From positions 1 through 5,560 of the forward strand of contig CAIYXE010000163.1 in the NCBI GenBank assembly GCA_903930095.1: 5,560 bases of DNA, in the 5' to 3' direction. Every line of letters begins with the position of its first letter. The stretch's first letter is position 1. The position numbers and the translations under genes are program-made. The notes beneath the pieces are model-generated. The model made no database searches and was not told the origin of the DNA. It saw nothing but the letters and a program-made list of their open reading frames with translations. Of the stretch, positions 1 to 5,390 are shown one piece after another. Origin of the DNA: an uncultured Hyphomicrobiales bacterium (GTDB taxonomy: Bacteria > Pseudomonadota > Alphaproteobacteria > Rhizobiales > Aestuariivirgaceae).

Positions 1-1
1 C

Positions 2-364
<363 letters not shown>

Positions 365-375
365 CATTTGAATGC

Positions 376-403
376 CGTCATCCCGGCCTCCACCGGGATG
401 ACG
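376..403. terminator. Perfect palindromic hairpin between convergent genes; probable bidirectional terminator and REP-like repeat
   Basis: Arms 376-386 (CGTCATCCCGG) and 393-403 (CCGGGATGACG) are perfect 11-bp complements around the 6-nt loop CCTCCA. The element starts 12 bp after the aspS stop and directly abuts the reverse-strand stop codon of the aminotransferase gene (404-406). The position fits a shared terminator for two converging transcripts. Neither side has a clear T-run, so a classical intrinsic terminator is not proven. The core GTCATCCCGG...CCGGGATGAC resembles palindromes dispersed in many alphaproteobacterial genomes, so it may be one copy of a repeat family. Only one copy lies in this window. 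Confidence 0.6.
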
Positions 404-1615
404 TCAGATGAGGCTGCCCAGCGCCCTCTGCATCCGCTCCATCGCCTTCGCGATCTCCGCCTCGCTGCAGGCGAAGGAGAGCCGGATTGAGCCAGGTGCG
501 CCGAAGGCGGTGCCGGGCACCGTGGCGACGCCGTGTTGCTCCAGCAGCCAGTCACAGAGTGCATCCGTGGTGTCGAGCAGATGGTTGCCCGCCTTGCGGC
601 CAAGAAGGCCTGAGACGTCCGGGAAGGCATAGAAAGTCGCTGGAATGTCGCCGATCCGCAAGCCGGGAATGGTGCGGAGGCCCTTCAGCACCATGTCGCG
701 CCGCTTCTGGTATTCCAGCCGCATGCGCTCCACCTCGTCACGCGGGCCCTCGAGGGCGGCGATGGCGGCGCGCTGCACGAACTGGTTGGCGCCTGCGGTG
801 AGTGCGCTCTGCATGCGGCTCATCGCCTTGGCGATGGGGGCAGGGGCGGCGGCATAGCCCAGCCGCCAGCCGGTCATGGCGAAACCCTTGGAGAAACCGT
901 TCACCGTGATCGTGCGCTCGCGCATGCCGGGCAGCGATCCGATCGACACCATCTCGCCGCCGAACATGATGTATTCGTAGATCTCGTCGGAAAGCACCAT
1001 GACGTTGGCATGGGCCTTCACCACCCCGGCGAGTTCCATCAGCTCGTCGCGCGTCCACACCGCGCCCGTGGGGTTTGATGGTGAATTGAGCACGATGAGT
1101 TTGGTCCGGGGCGTGATCGCCGCCGCGATGCGGCGTGCGGGCACCTTGTAGTTCTCATCCACCCCGGCATGCAGCACCTTGGGCGTGCCCCCCGCGAAGC
1201 GCACGGTGATCTCGTAGGACACCCAGAAGGGGGCCAGCATGATCACCTCGTCGCCTTCCCCGACGATCGACAGGATCGCATTGGCAATTGCCTGCTTGGC
1301 GCCATTGGCCACGCAGATGTCATTGGGGCCATAGTCGAGGCCGTTCTCCGCCCTGAGCTTTGCGGAGAGCGCAGTCCTGAGTTCGGGAATTCCCATCACC
1401 GGCGAGTAATGCGTGAAGCCCGCCTTCATGGCGGCGGTGGCGGCGGCCTGGATATTCTCCGGCGTGTCGAAGTCGGGCTCGCCCAGCGTCAGGCTCACCA
1501 CGTCCATGCCGCCGGCCCGCAATTCCCGCGCGCGCTGCGACATGCGGATGATGGGCCCCTCATCGGCGGACTGGCTGCGGGAGACGAGAAGCGAGGCGGG
1601 ATCGAACTGTTGCAT
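404..1615 (-). CDS. Class I/II PLP-dependent aminotransferase, aspartate aminotransferase-like
   Basis: The product (403 aa, normal for the family) is a fold-type I cytoplasmic aminotransferase that would move an amino group between an amino acid and a 2-oxo acid using pyridoxal phosphate. Landmarks are GEPDFDTP (45-52), NGAKQ (104-108), W131, NSPSNPTG (177-184, N181), the cofactor-ring residues D210 and Y213 in SDEIYEY, the Schiff-base lysine K243 in SKGFAMTGWRLGY, and R378 in GSIRLSFA for the substrate carboxylate. The pattern is nearest the aspartate/prephenate aminotransferase (AatA) branch. The sequence differs enough from typical rhizobial AatA (for example SLTLGEPDF and SKGFAMTGWRLG) that it may be a paralogue with other substrates, so no symbol is given. 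The chosen ATG gives the family's usual N-terminal length before the RARELRAGG helix. It has no Shine-Dalgarno sequence, and a promoter-like motif sits 8 bp upstream. It is divergent from the lipoprotein gene. Confidence 0.93.
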   Translation of the reverse strand: MQQFDPASLLVSRSQSADEGPIIRMSQRARELRAGGMDVVSLTLGEPDFDTPENIQAAATAAMKAGFTHYSPVMGIPELRTALSAKLRAENGLDYGPNDICVANGAKQAIANAILSIVGEGDEVIMLAPFWVSYEITVRFAGGTPKVLHAGVDENYKVPARRIAAAITPRTKLIVLNSPSNPTGAVWTRDELMELAGVVKAHANVMVLSDEIYEYIMFGGEMVSIGSLPGMRERTITVNGFSKGFAMTGWRLGYAAAPAPIAKAMSRMQSALTAGANQFVQRAAIAALEGPRDEVERMRLEYQKRRDMVLKGLRTIPGLRIGDIPATFYAFPDVSGLLGRKAGNHLLDTTDALCDWLLEQHGVATVPGTAFGAPGSIRLSFACSEAEIAKAMERMQRALGSLI

Positions 1616-1623
1616 GATGGAGG

Positions 1624-1652
1624 TCTATACTTCGGCGCGCTTGCCCGGTCGA
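1624..1652 (-). promoter_or_regulatory. Candidate sigma70-type promoter for the aminotransferase gene, with little or no leader
   Basis: Read on the minus strand, TCGACC (plus 1647-1652) and TATAGA (plus 1624-1629) are separated by exactly 17 bp, and each matches four of six bases of the TTGACA/TATAAT consensus. Only 8 bp lie between the -10 box and the ATG, so transcription would begin at or just before the start codon. The absence of a ribosome binding site upstream of this gene agrees with a leaderless mRNA. This is a motif reading only; hexamers of this quality also occur by chance. Confidence 0.4.
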
Positions 1653-1669
1653 GGCTTGACGGGCATAAG
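1641..1669 (+). promoter_or_regulatory. Candidate sigma70-type promoter for the lipoprotein gene, overlapping the divergent promoter
   Basis: TTGCCC (1641-1646) and CATAAG (1664-1669) are separated by 17 bp, each with four of six consensus bases. Seven bases separate the -10 box from the ATG at 1677. The same bases include AAGG (1667-1670), which would be a well-placed Shine-Dalgarno sequence (6-nt spacing) if transcription instead began further upstream. The two readings exclude each other. This motif interleaves with the candidate promoter of the divergent aminotransferase gene, whose -35 box falls in this one's spacer. Confidence 0.3.
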
Positions 1670-1676
1670 GCCGCTC

Positions 1677-2039
1677 ATGCGCAACATTATCACCGGTACG
1701 ATTCTCCTTCTGGCTGCAGGCGCCGCCCTGAGTGCCTGCGGCGAAGATTCGGGCGTTCGCATCACCAACAACAAGCCGCAGGCTGCCCCGGCCCCGGCGG
1801 CGCGCTCGGAGCCCGTGTTCTACAACGGCAAGACCTACCGGCTGGACTTCGGCCCGCGGGGCGGCGGCGTCTATGACATGACGGTCTCCGGCATGACGGC
1901 GAAGCAGCAGAAGGACGCGGAGGCGGTTGCCACCTCCTCACTCGGTTATTTCGCCTGCCCCGAGGGCCAGCGCGGCAAGCTGCAGAACAAGCCATCCTTC
2001 GCCAGCGCCAAATGGCGCATGCAGGCGAAATGCGGCTGA
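1677..2039 (+). CDS. Predicted lipoprotein of unknown function, 120 aa
   Basis: I do not recognise the family. The start MRNIITGTILLLAAGAALSAC is a typical lipoprotein signal: a short basic N-terminus, a hydrophobic core (about 4-17) and the lipobox LSAC with C21 as the acylated residue. Gly and Glu follow the cysteine, with no Asp at the +2 position, so under the enterobacterial sorting rule it would go to the outer membrane. A Pro/Ala-rich linker (about 34-42) leads to a small periplasmic domain of about 75 residues with FYNGKTYRLDF, a Gly-rich RGGGVYD turn and two cysteines (C94, C119) that could form a disulfide. The frame is open further upstream, but the signal peptide and AAGG at 1667-1670 fix the start at this ATG. 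It diverges from the aminotransferase gene and converges with the FAD oxidoreductase gene. Confidence 0.85.
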   Translation: MRNIITGTILLLAAGAALSACGEDSGVRITNNKPQAAPAPAARSEPVFYNGKTYRLDFGPRGGGVYDMTVSGMTAKQQKDAEAVATSSLGYFACPEGQRGKLQNKPSFASAKWRMQAKCG

Positions 2040-2149
2040 GCTAGCTGTGATCTTTCAATAGGTTGTCCATCCGGTCCGGATCGAGGAAGGCTTGGCTGCA
2101 AGGTCAGCCATGGCGAAACGCCTTGCGATCAGCCGGCCGCTGGCGAAGA
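2040..2149. other. Convergent intergenic spacer with weak stem-loops
   Basis: This 110-bp gap lies between the lipoprotein stop and the stop of the FAD oxidoreductase on the other strand. It holds a short palindrome, ATCCGGTCCGGAT (2069-2081), and a perfect 6-bp stem TGGCTG/CAGCCA (2093-2098 and 2105-2110) with a 6-nt loop. Neither is followed by a T-run on either strand, so terminator function is only a positional guess. I see no gene, repeat or RNA signature here. Confidence 0.35.
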
Positions 2150-3457
2150 TCATCCGAACCTGCGGTCCAGCCAGTCCCGCGTGCGGAAATAGCGGCCGAT
2201 CCACGGCAGGAACCAGGTGTTGCCCGTGTAGAGCGGATGGTCTGGGAACTCCGGCCTGTCGAAGGCGCACACGCGGTTGGCCTTCCCCGCGATCTTGCGC
2301 GCCGTCTGGTGGCCGAGGTAACTCATCATGGCGATGCCGGAGCCGTTGCAGCCGAGCGCGTAGTGGAGATTCTGGAACTTGCCCATATGGGGCATCTCGT
2401 CCAGCGTGAAGGCCACATTGCCGGTCCAGGCATGGGTGATCTTCGTGCCTTTGAGCTGCGGGAACCGGTCGACCATGAAACCATGCAGGATGGGTGCCGT
2501 CTCGACCGGGTCCGTATGGCCGAACTTTGCCCGTCCGCCGAACACCAGCCGCTTGCCGTCAGGCGACATGCGGTAATAGGTGAGCACGCGGCGGGTGTCC
2601 GCGAAGGAGCGGTTTTTCGGGCTGATCGAGGCCGCGATGTCCGGGGCCAGTTCCTCCGTGGCGATGATGTAGGAGCCGACCGGCACCACGCGCCGCTTCA
2701 GCTCCGGCGTCACGTCGCCCGTATAGCCGTTGGTGGCGATGATCACGTCGCTGGCTGTGATCGCGCCACGCGGCGTGTCCACGCGCCAGCCAGTGCCGGT
2801 TTCGGTAAGCTTCGTTGCGGGCGTCCGCGAGGCGATTGCGATGCCGCGCTGCTGGCAGAGCGTCAGCAGTGCCTTGAAGAACAGGGCAGGGTGCAGGTGC
2901 CCGGCGCGGCCCACCACCATTCCGCCGCGATAATAGCTGGAACCGATTTCCTCGCGCTGGCGCTCCGGCGGCACGAGATAGGCCTCGGACCTGGCGGTGC
3001 GGTTCAGCACCTCCACCTTGTGCGCCATGCCATCGAAATGGCTCTTGCACCAGGCCCCGAGGAAATAGCCCGCGCGGGTCCAGCCGCAGTCGATCTTCTC
3101 GCGTGCGATCAAATCCTCAACATGGCTGAAGGCGTCCGCCGCGTCGTTGAGATAGGGTGACGCCTCCTCGTCGGACAGCGCCTTCGCCATGTAGCGCTTG
3201 CCGACGTTGACGCCGCCCGACACCATCCCGCCGTTCCGCGTCGAGCCGCCGAAGCCTGGCTCATTGGCATCCAGCACGATCGAGGAGATGCCCTCCCGGT
3301 CAAGTTCCAGCGCCGCATTGAGCCCCGCGTACCCGGCGCCAATGATGACCACCGCCACCGACTTCGGGAGGTCGATCTCGGGCAGGGGTTGCGGTTCATA
3401 ATGATCCCACCAATAGGGGCGGGGTTTGAAGTCTTTGGCAAACATCGAAACAGGCAT
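2150..3457 (-). CDS. FAD-dependent oxidoreductase of the DAO family (DadA/OrdL/PuuB-like)
   Basis: The product (435 aa, usual for the family) is predicted to oxidise an amine or amino acid C-N bond with FAD. The relatives are gamma-glutamylputrescine oxidase (PuuB), OrdL-type enzymes and D-amino-acid dehydrogenases. An N-terminal lead-in RPYWWDHYEP (13-22) typical of the OrdL/PuuB group precedes the dinucleotide-binding fold VVIIGAGYAGLNAALEL (GxGxxG at 40-45), with the ribose-binding acidic residue D63. STRNGGMVSGG (72-82) is the family's flavin-contacting stretch. ATNGYTG (241-247), AWTGNVAFTLDEMPHMG (343-359) and the C-terminal FAD segment LGCNGSGIAMMSYLG (368-382) complete it. The substrate cannot be read from the sequence. 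No signal peptide is visible, so it is probably cytoplasmic. No Shine-Dalgarno precedes either M1 or M5 (3445), so the exact start is uncertain by four codons. It is divergent from the SRPBCC gene across 71 bp. Confidence 0.92.
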   Translation of the reverse strand: MPVSMFAKDFKPRPYWWDHYEPQPLPEIDLPKSVAVVIIGAGYAGLNAALELDREGISSIVLDANEPGFGGSTRNGGMVSGGVNVGKRYMAKALSDEEASPYLNDAADAFSHVEDLIAREKIDCGWTRAGYFLGAWCKSHFDGMAHKVEVLNRTARSEAYLVPPERQREEIGSSYYRGGMVVGRAGHLHPALFFKALLTLCQQRGIAIASRTPATKLTETGTGWRVDTPRGAITASDVIIATNGYTGDVTPELKRRVVPVGSYIIATEELAPDIAASISPKNRSFADTRRVLTYYRMSPDGKRLVFGGRAKFGHTDPVETAPILHGFMVDRFPQLKGTKITHAWTGNVAFTLDEMPHMGKFQNLHYALGCNGSGIAMMSYLGHQTARKIAGKANRVCAFDRPEFPDHPLYTGNTWFLPWIGRYFRTRDWLDRRFG

Positions 3458-3466
3458 GATGTGCGG

Positions 3467-3495
3467 AGATTGCGCGATCCGGTGTGGAGTGGCAA
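3467..3495 (-). promoter_or_regulatory. Weak candidate promoter for the FAD oxidoreductase gene
   Basis: Read on the minus strand, TTGCCA (plus 3490-3495, five of six consensus) is followed after 17 bp by CAATCT (plus 3467-3472), a poor -10 that keeps the A at position 2 and T at position 6. Nine bases separate it from the ATG, so any transcript would have almost no leader. This is consistent with the missing ribosome binding site but far from proven. Confidence 0.2.
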
Positions 3496-3528
3496 GCGTT
3501 CTGGACAGTGACAGGAGCCCAAGGCCGC

Positions 3529-4059
3529 ATGAACACCGTCATCAAGTCCATCGTCTATCTCATCGTCGCCATCACCGTCATTTTCTACGGCGGCGCCTAT
3601 GTGCTTCCCTCCGAAACCCGCGTTGAGCGCTCGGTCGAGATTGTGGCGCCGCCGGAAAAGGTCTTCGCCATCGCGGGCGACCTCCGCCGCGTGCCCGAAT
3701 GGTCGCCCTGGGTGGCAGCCGACCCGAAGACGGCCTTCACGTTCGAAGGGCCGGAACAGGGCGTGGGCCAGGTCATGCGCTGGGCCTCCAACAACCCGCT
3801 GGTCGGCAACGGCACGGAGAAGGTCACGGAGTTCGTGGTGAATGAGCGGCTGGTGACGCAGGCCGACTATGGCGAATTCGGCGGGTCGACATCAACCTTC
3901 ACCCTTGCGCCCACAGCAGGCGGCACGCTTCTGACGCGCCGCTTCGCCTCTCCTCTTCCGGGCGTGGTGGACCGCTGGGCCGGGCTGCTGATCGACGGGT
4001 CCGTCGGCGCCGAGTATGAGAAGGGCCTCGCCAATCTCAAGGTGCTGGCCGAAAGGTAA
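3529..4059 (+). CDS. Membrane-anchored SRPBCC-fold protein (polyketide cyclase/dehydratase-like)
   Basis: A 176-aa protein with one N-terminal transmembrane segment (about 5-25, IKSIVYLIVAITVIFYGG) followed by a START/Bet v1-like helix-grip domain. The domain opens with the hallmark RSVEIVAPPEKVFAIAGDLRRVPEWSPW (34-61). Alternating strand segments follow: a GPEQGVGQVMRW stretch (74-85), NGTEKVTEF (94-102), TSTFTLAPTAGGTLLTRRF (121-139) and a C-terminal amphipathic helix EYEKGLANLKVLAER. This fold binds hydrophobic ligands; members of the polyketide_cyc2 group mostly have no known activity, and a catalytic role should not be assumed. The N-terminal anchor would place the domain in the periplasm or hold it at the membrane. 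The ORF is open from a GTG at 3484, but the ATG at 3529 is preferred because it begins the anchor and follows AGGAG (3513-3517, 11-nt spacing) and AAGG (3521-3524). Confidence 0.85.
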   Translation: MNTVIKSIVYLIVAITVIFYGGAYVLPSETRVERSVEIVAPPEKVFAIAGDLRRVPEWSPWVAADPKTAFTFEGPEQGVGQVMRWASNNPLVGNGTEKVTEFVVNERLVTQADYGEFGGSTSTFTLAPTAGGTLLTRRFASPLPGVVDRWAGLLIDGSVGAEYEKGLANLKVLAER

Positions 4060-4066
4060 CTGCGGC

Positions 4067-4096
4067 TTGACGCAAGGGTTGTAACCTCACCCTGAT
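4067..4096 (+). promoter_or_regulatory. CTTGAC-type promoter with a dyad in its spacer, ahead of the lysine-rich protein gene
   Basis: TTGACG (4067-4072), preceded by C as in the alphaproteobacterial CTTGAC form, is followed after 18 bp by CCTGAT (4091-4096, three of six consensus bases). The spacer contains the inverted repeat GGTT-GT-AACC (4077-4086). Transcription from here would start near 4103, only a few bases before the stem-loop that covers the ribosome binding site. The -10 box is weak and a longer spacing is possible. Confidence 0.4.
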
Positions 4097-4105
4097 TGTG
4101 TCATT

Positions 4106-4127
4106 TTCTCCTGTGTTAACAGGAGAA
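4106..4127 (+). promoter_or_regulatory. 5'-leader stem-loop that sequesters the Shine-Dalgarno sequence
   Basis: Arms TTCTCCTGT (4106-4114) and ACAGGAGAA (4119-4127) pair perfectly over 9 bp around the tetraloop GTTA. The right arm contains AGGAG (4121-4125), the ribosome binding site of the gene starting at 4133 with 7-nt spacing. In the folded RNA the whole site is paired, so translation should depend on opening the stem. Possible openers are temperature, a protein or small RNA, or ribosome standby binding. The DNA symmetry, with TGTTAACA (4114-4121) at the centre, could instead be a protein operator. The complementarity is certain; the function is inferred. Confidence 0.55.
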
Positions 4128-4132
4128 TTGCA

Positions 4133-4426
4133 ATGTTCCGCCTGTCCTTGTTTGCCCTCGCTCTGGCGTTTTCCGCGGTGACCCTGGGGGCCGCCTTTGC
4201 GTCTTTCGCCGAGGCCCAGACCCAGAAGAAGGCCGAGAAGAAAAAGAAGCCCGAGAAAGTGAAGGCCAAGAAGAAGGGCCGCAACGACTATACTGCGGAG
4301 GAGCGCAAGAAGATCATGGAGCGGGCGCGCAAGGTCTGCCGCGACAATCAGGGCGCACCCTCGCGGGTCTACCGCATCGATTATCAAAGGCAGTTGGTCT
4401 ACTGCACGCCACCGGGTGCCGGCTGA
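4133..4426 (+). CDS. Secreted lysine-rich small protein of unknown function, 97 aa
   Basis: The protein has a clear signal peptide (1-28: MFRLSLFALALAFSAVTLGA then AFASFAEA) with a plausible signal peptidase I site after AEA. A strongly basic stretch follows with 11 lysines between residues 32 and 48. The compact C-terminal module has YTAEERKKIMERARKVC (53-69) and APSRVYRIDYQRQLVYC (75-91), with cysteines C69 and C91 that could pair in the periplasm. The combination of 'ERKKI..ARK.C' and 'APSRVYRIDY...V.C.PPG' recalls small uncharacterised alphaproteobacterial secreted proteins; this is recollection, not a search result. Possible roles include binding an acidic surface or nucleic acid, but nothing in the sequence shows one. 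The start is fixed by AGGAG at 4121-4125, which lies inside a stem-loop. The gene has its own promoter-like motif 73 bp after the SRPBCC gene. Confidence 0.82.
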   Translation: MFRLSLFALALAFSAVTLGAAFASFAEAQTQKKAEKKKKPEKVKAKKKGRNDYTAEERKKIMERARKVCRDNQGAPSRVYRIDYQRQLVYCTPPGAG

Positions 4427-4442
4427 GGGCCGAGACCGCGCC

Positions 4443-4459
4443 CGGGCTTGGTAAGCCCG
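4443..4459 (+). terminator. Short hairpin downstream of the lysine-rich protein gene
   Basis: CGGGCTT (4443-4449) and AAGCCCG (4453-4459) form a perfect 7-bp stem with a 3-nt loop, 16 bp after the stop codon. No T-run follows (the next bases are CCGCTTATC), so it is at best a weak or factor-assisted terminator. It separates this gene from the dehydrogenase gene downstream. Confidence 0.3.
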
Positions 4460-4505
4460 CCGCTTATCGTCTACAGTTGCGGTGTTTGGCGGAACGGATA
4501 TTGGC

Positions 4506-5297
4506 ATGACCGAAAACAGAGTGGCTCTCGTCACGGGCGGCGCACAGGGGCTGGGCTTCGCGGCGGCGAAGCGGTTTCTCGAGATGGGTTTCGGCGGCGT
4601 CATGCTGCTGGACCGCAACGGCCCCGGCCTGAAGGATGCCGCGGCCCGGCTTCGCCCGCTCGGAAGGGTAGAGGTCATCGAGGGCGATCTCATGGACGTT
4701 ACCCTTTCCGCACGCGCCGTCGCTGATACGCTGGCGGCCTTCGGAAGCCTCGAGGTGCTCGTCAACGCCGCCGGCAACACGGAGCGCTGCGGCCTGGATG
4801 ACACGACGCCGCAAGCCTTCGAACGGTTGCTGGGCGTCAATCTGCGCGCGCCCTATTTCCTGATGCAGGAGGCGGTGAAGCCGATGCGGCAGCAGGGTTC
4901 AGGCGCCATCATCAACGTCTCCTCCATGCTGTCTCATGGCGGGCCGCCCAATCTCGCCACCTATTCGGCGTCCAAGGCGGCTCTCAACGTCCTGACGCGC
5001 TCGGTGGCGAACACCGTCAAGCGCGAAGGCATCAGGGTCTTCGCCATCAACCTGGGCTGGGTGCATTCGGAAGGCGAGCAGGCGCTGCAGACAGGCTTCC
5101 ACGGCCTTCCCGAAAACTGGGCCGAGGACATCGGCCGCCGCATGCCCGCGGGCCGGCTGATCATGCCGGACGATGTGGCAGGCCTCTTCGCTTATCTCGT
5201 CTCGCCCTCCGCCCACATGATGACCGGCGCCGTCATCGACTATGAGCAGATGCCAGCCGGTGTCTTCGATGCCCATCCGGCCCTGGCGCCGGCGTAA
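4506..5297 (+). CDS. Short-chain dehydrogenase/reductase (SDR), classical type
   Basis: The 263-aa product is a cytoplasmic NAD(P)-dependent oxidoreductase with a complete classical SDR active site. It shows the cofactor motif TGGAQGLG (10-17), D36 at the end of strand 2 (suggesting NAD preference), D61 before the DLMDV segment, NAAG (87-90), N112, S140, Y153 and K157 (YSASK). Family length is about 250 residues. The usual PG after strand 6 is replaced by INLGWVHSEGEQ (181-192), followed by a substrate-loop segment FHGLPENW (198-205) and GRLIMPDDVAGLFAYLVS. The GWV..EGE and FHG pattern resembles an SDR subgroup that I associate with sugar or polyol catabolism loci, a weak recollection; no sugar transporter or catabolic gene lies nearby. 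The ATG at 4506 is chosen over an in-frame GTG at 4482 because the Rossmann strand starts five residues in, as usual. The ribosome binding site is weak (GGA at 4496-4498). Confidence 0.93.
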   Translation: MTENRVALVTGGAQGLGFAAAKRFLEMGFGGVMLLDRNGPGLKDAAARLRPLGRVEVIEGDLMDVTLSARAVADTLAAFGSLEVLVNAAGNTERCGLDDTTPQAFERLLGVNLRAPYFLMQEAVKPMRQQGSGAIINVSSMLSHGGPPNLATYSASKAALNVLTRSVANTVKREGIRVFAINLGWVHSEGEQALQTGFHGLPENWAEDIGRRMPAGRLIMPDDVAGLFAYLVSPSAHMMTGAVIDYEQMPAGVFDAHPALAPA

Positions 5298-5390
5298 CAA
5301 TTCATATCTTTTTAAGCATACCGGAGGAAATTGAACCCTCAGGTTGATTTGTCTTGCGCGAATCGCCGTGAAGGAAAGGAGCCCGGTTCC
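5298..5390. other. AT-richer spacer before the last gene, with an unassigned GGAGG
   Basis: This 93-bp gap begins with an AT-rich stretch including TCTTTTTAAG (about 5307-5316) that has no preceding stem. It also holds GGAGG (5323-5327) followed only 3 nt later by an in-frame TTG (5331), which would extend the downstream protein by 20 codons. The spacing is too short for efficient initiation. AAGGAG at 5376-5381, 9 nt before the ATG at 5391, is the more credible ribosome binding site. I find no convincing promoter hexamer pair. Confidence 0.4.

Noticed and set aside
1413..1676. Upstream extension of the lipoprotein frame into the aminotransferase gene
   Set aside because: The extension would place the signal peptide in the middle of the protein and overlap the aminotransferase. 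The ATG at 1677 with a lipobox 21 codons later is clearly the start.
2063..3160. Plus-strand open frame of 365 codons opposite the FAD oxidoreductase gene
   Set aside because: Its translation shows no recognisable domain, is low-complexity in Arg/Ala/Gly/His, and lies opposite a complete, motif-rich gene. Long antisense frames are expected in GC-rich DNA.
404..3457. An amino-acid or polyamine catabolic operon formed by the aminotransferase and the FAD oxidoreductase
   Set aside because: The genes share a strand but a lipoprotein gene on the opposite strand lies between them, each has its own upstream region, and no transporter or pathway partner is present.
4037..4840. Minus-strand open frame of 267 codons spanning three plus-strand genes and two gaps
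   Set aside because: It crosses the ends of well-supported genes, its translation is low-complexity (Ser/Arg/Leu/Gly-rich), and no family is recognisable.
5331..5360. EcfG-like (GGAAC-N16-CGTT) general stress promoter before the last gene
   Set aside because: The best match reads TGAAC-N16-CTTG, which departs from both boxes. Chance similarity is more likely.
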